DNA from: an uncultured Solobacterium sp.
Lineage (GTDB): Bacteria; Bacillota_I; Bacilli_A; Erysipelotrichales; Erysipelotrichaceae
Direction: 5' to 3'
DNA: 51,722 bases
Assembly (NCBI GenBank): GCA_938039295.1
Contig: CALHUY010000012.1
Location: 1 to 51,722, forward strand
The notes under the pieces are model-generated. The model searched no databases. It had not been told where the DNA came from and worked only from the letters and a program-made list of their open reading frames with translations. Made by a program: the position numbers and the translations under genes. Shown here in pieces: positions 43,609 to 51,722 of this stretch (position 1 is the stretch's first letter; the number at the start of each line of letters is the position of its first letter).

Positions 43609-44550
43609 TCAACCCTTACGGCGAATAAATGGTCCGACTATTTCAGCTTTTGAAACTTTTGTATCTTCCAACCATGTGCCTGGTAAAATTTCGGCATAAT
43701 CTTCTACGATTACATCTCCATAGAGATATGTATTCGGGTGGATAATGACATCTGTTCCAAATGTTACATTTGGTCCGATGTATGTTGTATTAGGGTCATA
43801 GATTGTAACACCCTTCTTCATCCACTCTGTATTTATTCTCTCCTGCATGTATTTTGCGGCGTGTGCTAATTCCACGTTTCCATTGATACCTTGTACTTCT
43901 TGCCAATCATCACATGGGATTGCAACTACCTTCTTGCCTAGCTTCTTTAGAATCTCAACTAAATCTGTTAGATAGTATTCATTTTGAGCATTGTTATTGT
44001 TTAAATGCTTGAGTCCTTCAAATAGAGATTGGTTATTGAAGGCATAGATACCTGTGTTAATTTCACGTACTGCCTTTTCAACATCATTTGCGTCTTTAAA
44101 CTCAACAATCTTTTCAACTGTTCCATCTGCGTTACGAATCACACGACCGTATGCTCCATTGTCTTCTGGAATTGCAGTCAGTACTGCCATGTCCGCATCA
44201 CCAATCAAATCATATAATTTCTGGTATGTTTCTGGTTTTACGCATGGTGTATCTCCACTAGCGACTAGCGTAATACCTTCTTCATTTGCGAGCTGTTGTG
44301 CCTGCATGACTGCATGGCCTGTACCTAATTGTGGCTGTTGTACTGCAAACTCGCACTTACCAGCCATTGCAGTTTCAACTTCTTCGTGCTTGTAACCAAC
44401 AACACATACAATTCTTTCGGTTCCAGACTTCTTTAAACTGTTAATTACCATACCTAACATTGGTACTTCTAGAATCTTATGTAATACCTTTGGTAATTCT
44501 GAGTGCATGCGGGTTCCTTTACCACCCGCCATAATAATTGCGTTCTTCAT
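43609..44550 (-). CDS. glmU: GlmU-type uridylyltransferase lacking most of the acetyltransferase domain
   Basis: The 313-residue protein has a complete N-terminal pyrophosphorylase: IIMAGGKGTRMHSELPKVLH, PQLGTGHAVMQA, ASGDTPCVKPETY, EFKDAND, NTGIYAF and DDWQEVQGIN. A short left-handed beta-helix start follows (ITIYDPNTTYIGPNV-like, DVIIHPNTYL) and it ends IVGPFIRRKG. Full GlmU is about 450-460 residues; the missing part holds the acetyl-CoA site and catalytic His. Only 67 bases separate it from prs, so the domain is not simply in another frame. UDP-GlcNAc supply would then need a separate glucosamine-1-phosphate acetyltransferase. Confidence 0.88.
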   Translation of the reverse strand: MKNAIIMAGGKGTRMHSELPKVLHKILEVPMLGMVINSLKKSGTERIVCVVGYKHEEVETAMAGKCEFAVQQPQLGTGHAVMQAQQLANEEGITLVASGDTPCVKPETYQKLYDLIGDADMAVLTAIPEDNGAYGRVIRNADGTVEKIVEFKDANDVEKAVREINTGIYAFNNQSLFEGLKHLNNNNAQNEYYLTDLVEILKKLGKKVVAIPCDDWQEVQGINGNVELAHAAKYMQERINTEWMKKGVTIYDPNTTYIGPNVTFGTDVIIHPNTYLYGDVIVEDYAEILPGTWLEDTKVSKAEIVGPFIRRKG

Positions 44551-44583
44551 TTTGTTTTCTCCTATATTTCATGCAAGCATGTA

Positions 44584-45426
44584 TTATCGTGTATATACTG
44601 TTGTCTTTCTAACAAAGTATCTCTTCTTTTTTAATACATCGATGGAACGTTCTAATAATTCTGTGTCTTTTGTGATACCAAACACAGTTGAACCACTACC
44701 TGACATCAGTACTCCATCAAATCCTAAGTCCAATAAGTCTTGTTTTGCCTTTCGGATTTCTGGAACCAATATCATTGCGGCATTTTCCATGGAGTTACCT
44801 AAACAATGGATAATGCCGTCATAATCATTGTTCTCTAATGCCTCTTGCATTGCTTTACAATCGGGATGAATTCCTTCTTGTTCATCCACGATATGGAAGG
44901 CTTCTGCAGTCGATACACCCTTACGCGGCTTAATCAACAATAATGAGAAATCTGGTTTACATGAGAATGTTGTTATCTTCTCACCAATTCCTTCCACAAA
45001 TGCAGGTCGATTGAGGATACAGAATGGTACATCTGCACCAACCTTTTTTCCTACCTCAATCATCTCATCTTTTGTAAGATTTAGATTACACATACGATTA
45101 ATCATACGTATTGCGGCAGCCGCATCTGCACTACCACCCGCTAGACCAGCTCTTGTAGGAATATGTTTCTCCAAACGACAGCGAAACTCTTCTTTGAGAT
45201 TATACTTTTCCTGCATAATATGAATCGCCTTTACAATTGTATTCTTATCATTGATTGGTAAGTAGTCTCGATTTAACTCCAGTGTTGTTTGTTTTGCAAA
45301 TTCCATTTCTAAAACATCGTAGAAATTGATTGGGACCATAATCATTTTTAAATCATGGTAACCATCTTCTCGTTTACCTACAACATCTAAACACAGATTG
45401 ATTTTTGCGTATGCTCGCTCTTTCAT
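44584..45426 (-). CDS. ispE: 4-diphosphocytidyl-2-C-methyl-D-erythritol kinase
   Basis: The 280-residue GHMP kinase of the MEP isoprenoid pathway has AKINLCLDVVGKREDGYHDL at the start, the ATP loop IPTRAGLAGGSADAAAAIR and the C-terminal LMSGSGSTVFGI. It overlaps ksgA by 4 bases (ATGA), the usual Firmicute ksgA-ispE coupling. Confidence 0.95.
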   Translation of the reverse strand: MKERAYAKINLCLDVVGKREDGYHDLKMIMVPINFYDVLEMEFAKQTTLELNRDYLPINDKNTIVKAIHIMQEKYNLKEEFRCRLEKHIPTRAGLAGGSADAAAAIRMINRMCNLNLTKDEMIEVGKKVGADVPFCILNRPAFVEGIGEKITTFSCKPDFSLLLIKPRKGVSTAEAFHIVDEQEGIHPDCKAMQEALENNDYDGIIHCLGNSMENAAMILVPEIRKAKQDLLDLGFDGVLMSGSGSTVFGITKDTELLERSIDVLKKKRYFVRKTTVYTR

Positions 45427-46265
45427 TTTATGACCTCATGAATTTGTTTTAATTCATCGATGGTTAATTCTTGTGCACGTTTATTGGCTGGAATATTAGC
45501 CTTCTCTAGGATCTCTGTAGCCTTATTACCATCGTCTACATATTCTTTCAGATTATTGTAAACGGTTTTACGACGTTGCTTGAAACAGGCTCTTACAAGT
45601 TCAAAGAAGTCTCGAATCTCTTCATTACTTGCATCGTGATTCTTTCTAGCGAATTGAATGATAACACTATCGACAGCTGGGGAAGGATTAAAGGATCTGC
45701 CTGGTACTGTAAATAAACGCTTGATATCGAATAGATATTGTCCCTCTACAGATAGGGCGTTGTATTCAGGATCTTTTGGTTTTGCGACAAAGCGATCACC
45801 GACTTCCTTCTGTACCATAACCGTAATATAAGAGATATCTGGATTTTCAAATATTTTAAATAGTACTGGTGTCGTAATATAGTATGGAAGATTTGCACAA
45901 ACAGATACAGTTTTATACTTTTCTTTTAATGCATGTACAACTTCATCTAAATCACATGTTAAGAAATCCTGTAGGATAATCTCTACATTGGAATAGTCTT
46001 CTAAAGTATGTTGTAGTACTGGAATTAAGCTTTCATCTATCTCAAATGCAAGTACATGTTGTGCATGCATTGCTAGCTGTTCGGTTAAACTTCCAATGCC
46101 TGGACCAATTTCGATTACTGCCCCTTCGCAATGTGACATTTCAGCACAGCGTTCAACGATGATTGGATCAACTAAAAAGTTCTGTCCAAAACCCTTCTTC
46201 GCTCGTAATCCAAATTGATCTAGTATCTCTTTTGTGCGAGACGGTGTTGAAATTAATTTTTTCAT
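45423..46265 (-). CDS. ksgA: 16S rRNA dimethyladenosine transferase
   Basis: The 280-residue enzyme dimethylates two adenines near the 3' end of 16S rRNA. It has KGFGQNFLVDP, the SAM site VIEIGPGIGSLTEQL, and the catalytic NLPYYITTPVLF; a C-terminal helical domain follows. Starts overlapping rnmV by 4 bases. Confidence 0.96.
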   Translation of the reverse strand: MKKLISTPSRTKEILDQFGLRAKKGFGQNFLVDPIIVERCAEMSHCEGAVIEIGPGIGSLTEQLAMHAQHVLAFEIDESLIPVLQHTLEDYSNVEIILQDFLTCDLDEVVHALKEKYKTVSVCANLPYYITTPVLFKIFENPDISYITVMVQKEVGDRFVAKPKDPEYNALSVEGQYLFDIKRLFTVPGRSFNPSPAVDSVIIQFARKNHDASNEEIRDFFELVRACFKQRRKTVYNNLKEYVDDGNKATEILEKANIPANKRAQELTIDELKQIHEVIK

Positions 46266-46795
46266 TTATCGATAACCTCTCGTAATTCTTCTTTGTTAAT
46301 CGTAAGACAGTTTAACCTTGCAAGCATGGTCTTCGCATTGCCATCTCCAATATGGTAGTATTCTCCAACTTTACGTCGTAGTTCTGCACTATTAGATTGA
46401 CCACTTAGACCAAGTTCAAATAGGTCGCTCATCGTTAAACTTCCCTTTGGGGCATTGGTGATTGTGACAACATTTTGTAGTGCGTTCCATAATGTATCTT
46501 TATCCGCATGTTCAATACCAACCTTCTTCTCTGTACGTGCATGATGCTTATCCACAAATGCATTCTTACAGTTAGGAACATGTTGATTGATAATGTGGCG
46601 GATTTGATTGCCTGGTGTATCTGGATCCGTAAAGACAATGACACCTCGCCTGCTTGCGGCATGGCGAATCTGTTCAATGACTTTATCATCGATACTGCTA
46701 CCACCTGTCTCTATCGTTTCACAATCAAAGTATTTCTTTAATCGTTGTGTATCATGTCTTCCTTCCACAACAATTATCTCATGAATGCGATCCAT
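46262..46795 (-). CDS. rnmV: Ribonuclease M5
   Basis: The product is a Toprim-domain nuclease that matures 5S rRNA. It has EIIVVEGRHDTQRLKKYF, IVFTDPDTPGNQIR and VGIEHADKDTLWNAL, which hold the Toprim acidic residues. The start at MDRIHEIIVVEG (46795) is chosen for GGAGG six bases ahead; it overlaps the end of tatD by 17 bases. The order tatD-rnmV-ksgA is conserved in Firmicutes. Confidence 0.95.
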   Translation of the reverse strand: MDRIHEIIVVEGRHDTQRLKKYFDCETIETGGSSIDDKVIEQIRHAASRRGVIVFTDPDTPGNQIRHIINQHVPNCKNAFVDKHHARTEKKVGIEHADKDTLWNALQNVVTITNAPKGSLTMSDLFELGLSGQSNSAELRRKVGEYYHIGDGNAKTMLARLNCLTINKEELREVIDK

Positions 46796-47573
46796 CAGCT
46801 TCCTCCAGGAATCTTGTCCAGTTTTCATCGATTTGTGTAGCCATATCTTCAACTGACATATTTCGAATCTCTGCCATCTTCGCTACAATATATGGAATAT
46901 TCGATGGTTCATTACGCGAACCACGTACTGGAACAGGTGCCATGTATGGTGCATCTGTTTCACTGAGTAAGTAGTTTAAATCGATTGTCTCTACTACATC
47001 GACAGCGTGTCTTACATTTTTGAATGTTAACGCACCACCTAGTGCGATATAGTAGCCTAACTTCGTAAATTCTTTTGCCATCTCTTTTGAACCTGGAAAA
47101 CAATGTAATAATCCCTTCCAGTGATGTTTCTTCATAATATCGAAGGTATCCTGCATTGCATCTCTTGAATGTACTAAGATTGGTTTATTTACTTCTCTTG
47201 CTAGTTCGATTAACTTTGCAAAGTATTCACGCTGTACAGCACGTTCAGCTTCATCTGTAACCCAGTGGTACTCTAGTCCGATTTCTCCGATTGCAGTTAC
47301 CATTGGATCTTTCACCAATTCACAAAATGCATTCCAATATTTTTCATCTACCTTCGTAGTATCTTCTGGGAAGATACCAGCCGCAACCTTGTAGTTTTCA
47401 GGGTCACGTTTGGCAAATTCAATGGCTTGTTTTGTTTCTTCTAGTGATAATGTAATTATCATTAATTTATCTATATGCTTTTCTTTACAGCGTGCGATAA
47501 CTTCTTCTAAATCTTCTTGAAACTCTTCTCCCATCAAATGACAATGGGTATCTACATAATGTAATTCACTCAT
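46779..47573 (-). CDS. tatD: TatD-family metal-dependent nuclease
   Basis: The 264-residue TIM-barrel DNase has VDTHCHLMGEEF, IGEIGLEYHW, PILVHSRDA, GLLHCFPGS and LLSETDAPYM, which supply all usual metal ligands. It starts one base after the mnmE stop. Confidence 0.95.
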   Translation of the reverse strand: MSELHYVDTHCHLMGEEFQEDLEEVIARCKEKHIDKLMIITLSLEETKQAIEFAKRDPENYKVAAGIFPEDTTKVDEKYWNAFCELVKDPMVTAIGEIGLEYHWVTDEAERAVQREYFAKLIELAREVNKPILVHSRDAMQDTFDIMKKHHWKGLLHCFPGSKEMAKEFTKLGYYIALGGALTFKNVRHAVDVVETIDLNYLLSETDAPYMAPVPVRGSRNEPSNIPYIVAKMAEIRNMSVEDMATQIDENWTRFLEEADGSHS

Positions 47574-47574
47574 C

Positions 47575-48900
47575 TTATTTTCCTAAACAGAAGCGTGAGA
47601 AGATTTCATCTAAGAGATCTTCCTTGCCTGCCTTTCCAGTGATCTGTCGTAATGCAGTCCACGCTTTTTCTAAATCGATTGTTACTAAGTCAAGCTCCAC
47701 ACCTGCATGTAATGCATTTACTGCATCTCTCATTGCTTGTTCTGCCTGCAAAGCATAACCAATCTGTCTTTCATTATTCAATGTATCACTATTGGCTGCG
47801 ATATATTCACTATGGTATTTCTCCACAATCGCATTTGTTAGTTCTGTAATATCCTTCTGGATAGCACTGATTGATATACCTGCATGCATACTATCCTTAT
47901 CTTTCTTATTATACACAACAATACGATTATGATTCTTTGTCTTCTCTAATAGTTCTTGATCTTCTTCGGTTAATTCCTCGGAACCATCTAATACAACAAT
48001 CACAAGTTGTGCCTTTTCTAACGCTTGTAAGGATTTGGTAATACCAATCTGTTCAATCGCATCATCACTCTTACGAATACCTGCGGTATCAATCAAGTTT
48101 AATGTGATGCCATTGAGTCGTACCGTTCCTTCTACAAGGTCTCTTGTCGTTCCAGCCACATCCGTAACGATTGCTTTATCTTCTTCCAAAAGCGCATTCA
48201 ACAAGGAGGACTTACCTACATTTGGTCTACCCAAGATAACGGTATTAATCCCTTCTTTAATCACTGCAGATTGTTGTGCTGTTACGATGATTTGATGAAT
48301 ATCATCAATCCACTTCTCTGCCTTTGGTAGAATTTCTTCCTCAGTTAATTGATGTACATCATCATACTCAGGATAATCAATATTTACTTCAATATTCGAA
48401 ATAATTTGTGTTAAATCTTCTTCTAATGGTCGCATTAGTTTTGCGACAGATCCTTTTAATGAATGGATTGCGCTCTTTGCGTTAATTTCATCCTTTGCCC
48501 AAATTAAGTCATTGATACCTTCTGCTTGGGATAAGTCCATCTTCCCACTAAGGAATGCGCGTTCTGTAAATTCTCCACGACGTGCCATACGTGCACCTGC
48601 GCCAAGAATGAGGGACAATACTTTTCTTGTGATATAGACACCACCATGACAAGAGATTTCTACAACATCTTCACCAGTATATGATTTTGGCGCACGGAAA
48701 AGGCTGACGAGTACTTCGTCAACAGACTCATTTCCTTCTTTAATGGTTGCGTAATGAATCGTATATCCCTTGGCCTCGCTAAAATCTTTACCTGTTAAGC
48801 CGGTAACGATTTGAATTGCGTCACTACCAGAAATACGAATGACGGAGATGGCTCCCATTGTATCTGCAGTGGCGATTGCGGCTATAGTATCCTGAAACAT
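47575..48900 (-). CDS. mnmE: tRNA uridine modification GTPase MnmE
   Basis: The GTPase acts with MnmG at the wobble uridine of tRNAs. It has the N-terminal folate-binding part (FQDTIAAIATADTMGAISVIRISG), a G domain (LGRPNVGKSSLLNALL, DTAGIRKSDD, YNKKD) and the C-terminal FCLGK with its reactive Cys. The start at MFQDTIAAIA is supported by GGAGGG six bases ahead; an earlier in-frame ATG lacks a site. First gene of the mnmE-tatD-rnmV-ksgA-ispE operon. Confidence 0.96.
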   Translation of the reverse strand: MFQDTIAAIATADTMGAISVIRISGSDAIQIVTGLTGKDFSEAKGYTIHYATIKEGNESVDEVLVSLFRAPKSYTGEDVVEISCHGGVYITRKVLSLILGAGARMARRGEFTERAFLSGKMDLSQAEGINDLIWAKDEINAKSAIHSLKGSVAKLMRPLEEDLTQIISNIEVNIDYPEYDDVHQLTEEEILPKAEKWIDDIHQIIVTAQQSAVIKEGINTVILGRPNVGKSSLLNALLEEDKAIVTDVAGTTRDLVEGTVRLNGITLNLIDTAGIRKSDDAIEQIGITKSLQALEKAQLVIVVLDGSEELTEEDQELLEKTKNHNRIVVYNKKDKDSMHAGISISAIQKDITELTNAIVEKYHSEYIAANSDTLNNERQIGYALQAEQAMRDAVNALHAGVELDLVTIDLEKAWTALRQITGKAGKEDLLDEIFSRFCLGK

Positions 48901-48995
48901 GCTGTCCCTCCAGTTTTCCACTATTATTGTACTAGTTTTATCCATTCTCTGCATGACATCTCAGCAGTTTTTTCAATGTGTGCTAATATTAAGCC

Positions 48996-50342
48996 ATGAA
49001 ACTATCAAATTCTATCCAAAACGCCCTCAATGAAATGGGCTATCATTCCCTATTACCGATTCAAGAAACTGTCATTCCGATGATTCAAGAAGGAAAAAGT
49101 TTATTTGTGCTAGCCAAAACTGGTAGTGGTAAAACTGCCTCTTATTTGATTCCTGCAATTGAACAGGTAAATCCAAATGATGATTTTACTTCTGTTTTAA
49201 TTGTAGCCCCTACAAGAGAACTCGCGATTCAAATCTCATTAGAAGCCAAGCTACTAGCTTCCTATACACAGGTACATGTTGTTACTTTGATTGGTGGTAT
49301 GGACACAGAAAAGCAGTTAAATGCGCTTCGTCATCGTCCTCACATCATCATCGGAACACCGGGTCGATTACTGGATTTATACAACCAAGAAGCTTTCAAA
49401 CTTTCCAATTTATCTCTTTTTGTGATTGATGAGGCTGATCAAGTCTACTCCACAGGGCAATCTGAAGAAGTGGATCAACTACGAAACGCAATTCATGGCA
49501 TTCAAACGATATGTCTTTCTGCCACAAAGAACGACATGATTCACACTTACTTTGATACTCCTTTTGAGGAAGTATCCCAAGGTGAAATTGCAGTAAACGA
49601 TAAAATTACATCCTACTATCTTGAAACGGAAAATAAAAAAGACACATTATTATCTCTTTTACAATCACTACCAATCACTTCTGTGATTGTATTCGTCAAC
49701 CATCGTAGCACTGCAATAGAACTTTCTGATATGTTACTAAGAAATAACATCCTCAGTTCTGCGTTCTCTGGCTATTTTGATGAGAGAAAACGTATCGCCA
49801 TCATGAGTGATTTCCGCAAAGGTGATATACGTGTATTAGTTGCGACAGATGCGGCTGCTAGAGGTATTGATATCCATGAGCTATCTCATGTCATTCATTA
49901 TGATATTCCTATTGATACCGAAACATTTATCCACCGCTCAGGTCGTACTGCCCACCAAGGGGATGAAGGTATTTCCATTTCGCTACTTTCAGCCGAAGAG
50001 ATGAAATCTGAAGTTGGTATCTATATTCGCATGCATAGTCAAGCATATACACCACAAGATACCCATCCTGTTGATTTATCGATTCCATACCAAAAGAAAG
50101 CAGCACCTTCTACGCAGGTAACACAACTTCTAATTCGAGCAGGTAGAAATGATAAGATACGTCCAAAGGATATCATCGGTGCACTTTGTACTATATTCTC
50201 TTTTGATGAAATTGGCACACTTGAAATTCAAGACCGCTTCTCAACTGTTACAATCCTTTCAAAAGCGGATGATATTTTATCTCGTTTTGAAGATTTTACT
50301 GTCAAAGGAAAGCGCAGAAAAGTCGAATTATTGAATCGATAA
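48996..50342 (+). CDS. DbpA/YxiN-type DEAD-box RNA helicase
   Basis: The 448-residue helicase has the motifs AKTGSGKT, PTRELAIQ, TPGRLLDL, DEAD (VIDEADQVY), SAT, ATDAAARGIDI and HRSGRTAHQG. The last 75 residues (QLLIRAGRNDKIRPKDIIGAL) match the DbpA C-terminal domain that recognises hairpin 92 of 23S rRNA, so a role in large ribosomal subunit assembly is likely. It diverges from mnmE; its stop codon lies within the first palindrome of the next gene's regulatory region. Confidence 0.92.
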   Translation: MKLSNSIQNALNEMGYHSLLPIQETVIPMIQEGKSLFVLAKTGSGKTASYLIPAIEQVNPNDDFTSVLIVAPTRELAIQISLEAKLLASYTQVHVVTLIGGMDTEKQLNALRHRPHIIIGTPGRLLDLYNQEAFKLSNLSLFVIDEADQVYSTGQSEEVDQLRNAIHGIQTICLSATKNDMIHTYFDTPFEEVSQGEIAVNDKITSYYLETENKKDTLLSLLQSLPITSVIVFVNHRSTAIELSDMLLRNNILSSAFSGYFDERKRIAIMSDFRKGDIRVLVATDAAARGIDIHELSHVIHYDIPIDTETFIHRSGRTAHQGDEGISISLLSAEEMKSEVGIYIRMHSQAYTPQDTHPVDLSIPYQKKAAPSTQVTQLLIRAGRNDKIRPKDIIGALCTIFSFDEIGTLEIQDRFSTVTILSKADDILSRFEDFTVKGKRRKVELLNR

Positions 50343-50364
50343 ATTTGAAGTATACTTCAAATTT
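50341..50364. promoter_or_regulatory. Palindrome 1 upstream of the small membrane protein
   Basis: A perfect 24-bp inverted repeat with half-site AAATTTGAAGTA, overlapping the helicase stop codon. No T run follows. Confidence 0.6.
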
Positions 50365-50379
50365 TATGTATTTTTGAAA

Positions 50380-50403
50380 ATATTTGAAGTTTGCTTCAAA
50401 TAT
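50380..50403. promoter_or_regulatory. Palindrome 2 upstream of the small membrane protein
   Basis: Arms ATATTTGAAG and CTTCAAATAT; 10 of 12 pairs match. Its centre is 39 bp from that of palindrome 1. It abuts a possible -35 region; TATACT at 50426-50431 could be the -10 box. Confidence 0.6.
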
Positions 50404-50488
50404 TCACTTCTCTTTACAAAAGCGATATACTAAAAATACCAATACATCTACTATTTATCATTATTTTATAAAATTGTGAGGTGAAAGC

Positions 50489-50899
50489 ATGCATAAAACT
50501 AGCACAAAGGTTTTAATCTCCGGTTTTTTACTCATCTTATTTGCATCTGTCTGTTTTAGTATTTATCTTTATATGCAGTTTAACGCAACAATTTCTATAG
50601 GAAAAGGGCATTATCTTGCGATGGATTCAAATACAAACAGTGCTTATAACATGGAAATCTATGAAGATCATTCTGTGAAAATTTTCCTAGATAAGGTTTA
50701 TGTAGAAGGTACTTTAGAGCACGAACAGACACAATACACGAACTCATATTATATTCAAACAAAGGATAAGAAATATTACATGACCATAAATCACGATACT
50801 GTTTCTGTTCCAATAGAGATGAATGGAGATTTAGTTTCTTTAGTATTCAAATTTGTTAGTAATGTTCCAGTTACACAAATTGATTTACCACAAAAATAA
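50489..50899 (+). CDS. Small membrane-anchored protein, probably tightly regulated
   Basis: The 136-residue protein has one N-terminal helix (ISGFLLILFASVCFSIYLYM) and an extracytoplasmic beta-rich domain with regular DHSVKIFLDKVYVEGTL-type strands, possibly lipocalin- or DUF-like. I do not recognise it. GAGGTG precedes the ATG. Two long palindromes in its upstream region suggest a dedicated regulator encoded elsewhere. Confidence 0.65.
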   Translation: MHKTSTKVLISGFLLILFASVCFSIYLYMQFNATISIGKGHYLAMDSNTNSAYNMEIYEDHSVKIFLDKVYVEGTLEHEQTQYTNSYYIQTKDKKYYMTINHDTVSVPIEMNGDLVSLVFKFVSNVPVTQIDLPQK

Positions 50900-50911
50900 T
50901 CATGCAATTAT

Positions 50912-50956
50912 AAAGTGAACCTCTTAGTTATTATAAAAACTTAGGAGGTTCACTTT
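50912..50956. terminator. Bidirectional terminator
   Basis: A 12-bp stem (AAAGTGAACCTC/GAGGTTCACTTT), extended by weaker pairs, lies between the small membrane protein and a convergent GNAT gene. Confidence 0.75.
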
Positions 50957-50965
50957 TAAGTTACA

Positions 50966-51532
50966 TTACTTTGTCTTTATAGGAAACCATCCCATATTAA
51001 GACGAATTTCCTTTCGCTCTAAATCAGTGTTCGTATAACAACAACTGTCAAAACCGATCAAGGTAAAACCTGCGTGCAGGTAGAAGTCAACTGCATTTAT
51101 ATTTGATGATTGTGTCTCTAAAATCAATGTACGATAGTTTTTTTCTACTGTAATCTTTTTGGCAATGTCTAACAACTTCTTACCATACCCTTGCCCTCTC
51201 AACTTCTCATCAACAAATAGTTCTGTAATAATCAATCGATTTGTCCAGCTCTCTGGGCAAATTTCAATAGCTGCAAGTAATTTGTTATCTTCTGTAATAC
51301 CAAAGGCTTCCGCATCTTCCCACCAGTCTTCGTAAAGTTTATCATGATATTCGCAATCCTCTAAACTATGTATAAATGGTTTCGTAAATTTTTTCTTTTG
51401 AATTGAAATCTGAAAACCATCATCTGTTCTTTGCATATTCACATCGTAGTATTCTTTCGATGTGTATTCAATAGGTAATAGTGTTCCTTTCCATATATCT
51501 TTTCTTAATTTATGAATGATATGGTTTTGCAT
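50966..51532 (-). CDS. GNAT acetyltransferase, streptothricin-acetyltransferase-like
   Basis: The GNAT core lies in residues 85-180: LIITELFVDEKLRGQGYGKKLL, ILETQSSNINAVDFYLHAGF and a final FDSCCYTNTD. The ETQ.NN..A..FY...GF pattern resembles SatA/Sat4 streptothricin acetyltransferases, but many chromosomal proteins with this pattern act on unknown substrates, so resistance is not claimed. Two adjacent ATGs (51535 and 51532) follow GAGGG; the second has the better spacing. Confidence 0.75.
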   Translation of the reverse strand: MQNHIIHKLRKDIWKGTLLPIEYTSKEYYDVNMQRTDDGFQISIQKKKFTKPFIHSLEDCEYHDKLYEDWWEDAEAFGITEDNKLLAAIEICPESWTNRLIITELFVDEKLRGQGYGKKLLDIAKKITVEKNYRTLILETQSSNINAVDFYLHAGFTLIGFDSCCYTNTDLERKEIRLNMGWFPIKTK

Positions 51533-51580
51533 CATTTTCCCTCTTTTTAACAAATATAAACTGTATGTATCACCGTTTTT

Positions 51581-51722
51581 CTATAATGCGCCTAAATCTT
51601 GTAATGTACCATTACCTTCTGGTTGAATATTTTCTAGTTTGATGTTCGGATTTCTCTTTTGTAAGTATCCTGCAAATCTTCTCGCTTCGCCTTTATCTCG
51701 ACAGCTAAGTGAGAAGGTTTTT
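51581..51722 (-). CDS. C-terminal end of an unknown gene (runs in from right edge)
   Basis: An open frame enters at the right edge on the minus strand and ends at a stop at 51581-51583. The 47 visible residues include SCRDKGEARRFAGYLQKRNPN and end TLQDLGAL. They are hydrophilic and not recognised. Confidence 0.5.
   Translation of the reverse strand, partial: KTFSLSCRDKGEARRFAGYLQKRNPNIKLENIQPEGNGTLQDLGAL

Noticed and set aside
50966..51532. Streptothricin resistance gene
   Set aside because: The SatA-like pattern is shared by many GNAT proteins of unknown substrate; sequence alone does not support a resistance claim.

Overview
The window reads as a low-GC Gram-positive chromosome segment, most likely a gut Firmicute of the Erysipelotrichia. 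Supporting marks are HPr kinase, a T-box leader on metG, the rapZ-yvcK-whiA trio, RNase M5 (rnmV), strong AGGAGG-type ribosome binding sites and AT-rich intergenic DNA. The class placement is inferred from gene style; no search was run. No rRNA, tRNA, CRISPR array or complete insertion sequence was found.

Layout. 1-380: edge of what looks like an inserted element (start of a DNA methyltransferase) abutting a CASTOR/POLLUX-type ion channel gene that lacks its 3' half. 1.4-4.9 kb: DUF1275 membrane protein, GH13 glycosidase, and a LytTR/DUF3021 pair. 4.9-15.5 kb: a catabolic island for Amadori-type sugar amines. One minus-strand operon runs frlA permease (broken by a 2-base frameshift), frlD kinase, an esterase, frlB-like deglycase, frlC-like epimerase, a BtpA/SgcQ-family barrel and an FGGY kinase. 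Facing it on the plus strand are two GntR/UTRA regulators and a YtcJ-like amidohydrolase that has lost most metal ligands. A near-identical 28-base hairpin lies at each end of the island.

15.5-24.4 kb: gapA with a probable CcpA cre site, then the rapZ-yvcK-whiA operon, which also carries a small membrane protein, a DUF2156 protein and a GNAT protein. A divergent gene fuses a GT2 glycosyltransferase to a MarR-like winged helix. 24.5-26.8 kb: hprK followed by one gene that fuses an Lgt-like membrane domain without recognisable catalytic motifs to a PpaX-like phosphatase. This corresponds to the separate hprK-lgt-ppaX genes of Bacillus. 27.1-31.4 kb: a secreted, sortase-like anchored protein and a DltD-like/MBOAT pair.

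31.4-51.7 kb: housekeeping genes in several minus-strand operons: mutS-uvrA; nadK with a PTS permease whose EIIB-like domain lacks the phosphocysteine; metG under a T-box; prs and a GlmU cut off before its acetyltransferase domain; and mnmE-tatD-rnmV-ksgA-ispE. Plus-strand genes are a cold-shock protein, a DbpA-type DEAD-box helicase and a small membrane protein. The mutS and small-membrane-protein upstream regions each carry a pair of long palindromes about 40 bp apart, suggesting two regulators of one architectural type.

The strongest leads for something undescribed are the expanded Amadori island with its pseudo-amidohydrolase, the GT2-MarR fusion, the Lgt-PpaX fusion beside hprK, the Cys-to-Asp PTS protein and the paired 40-bp palindromes.
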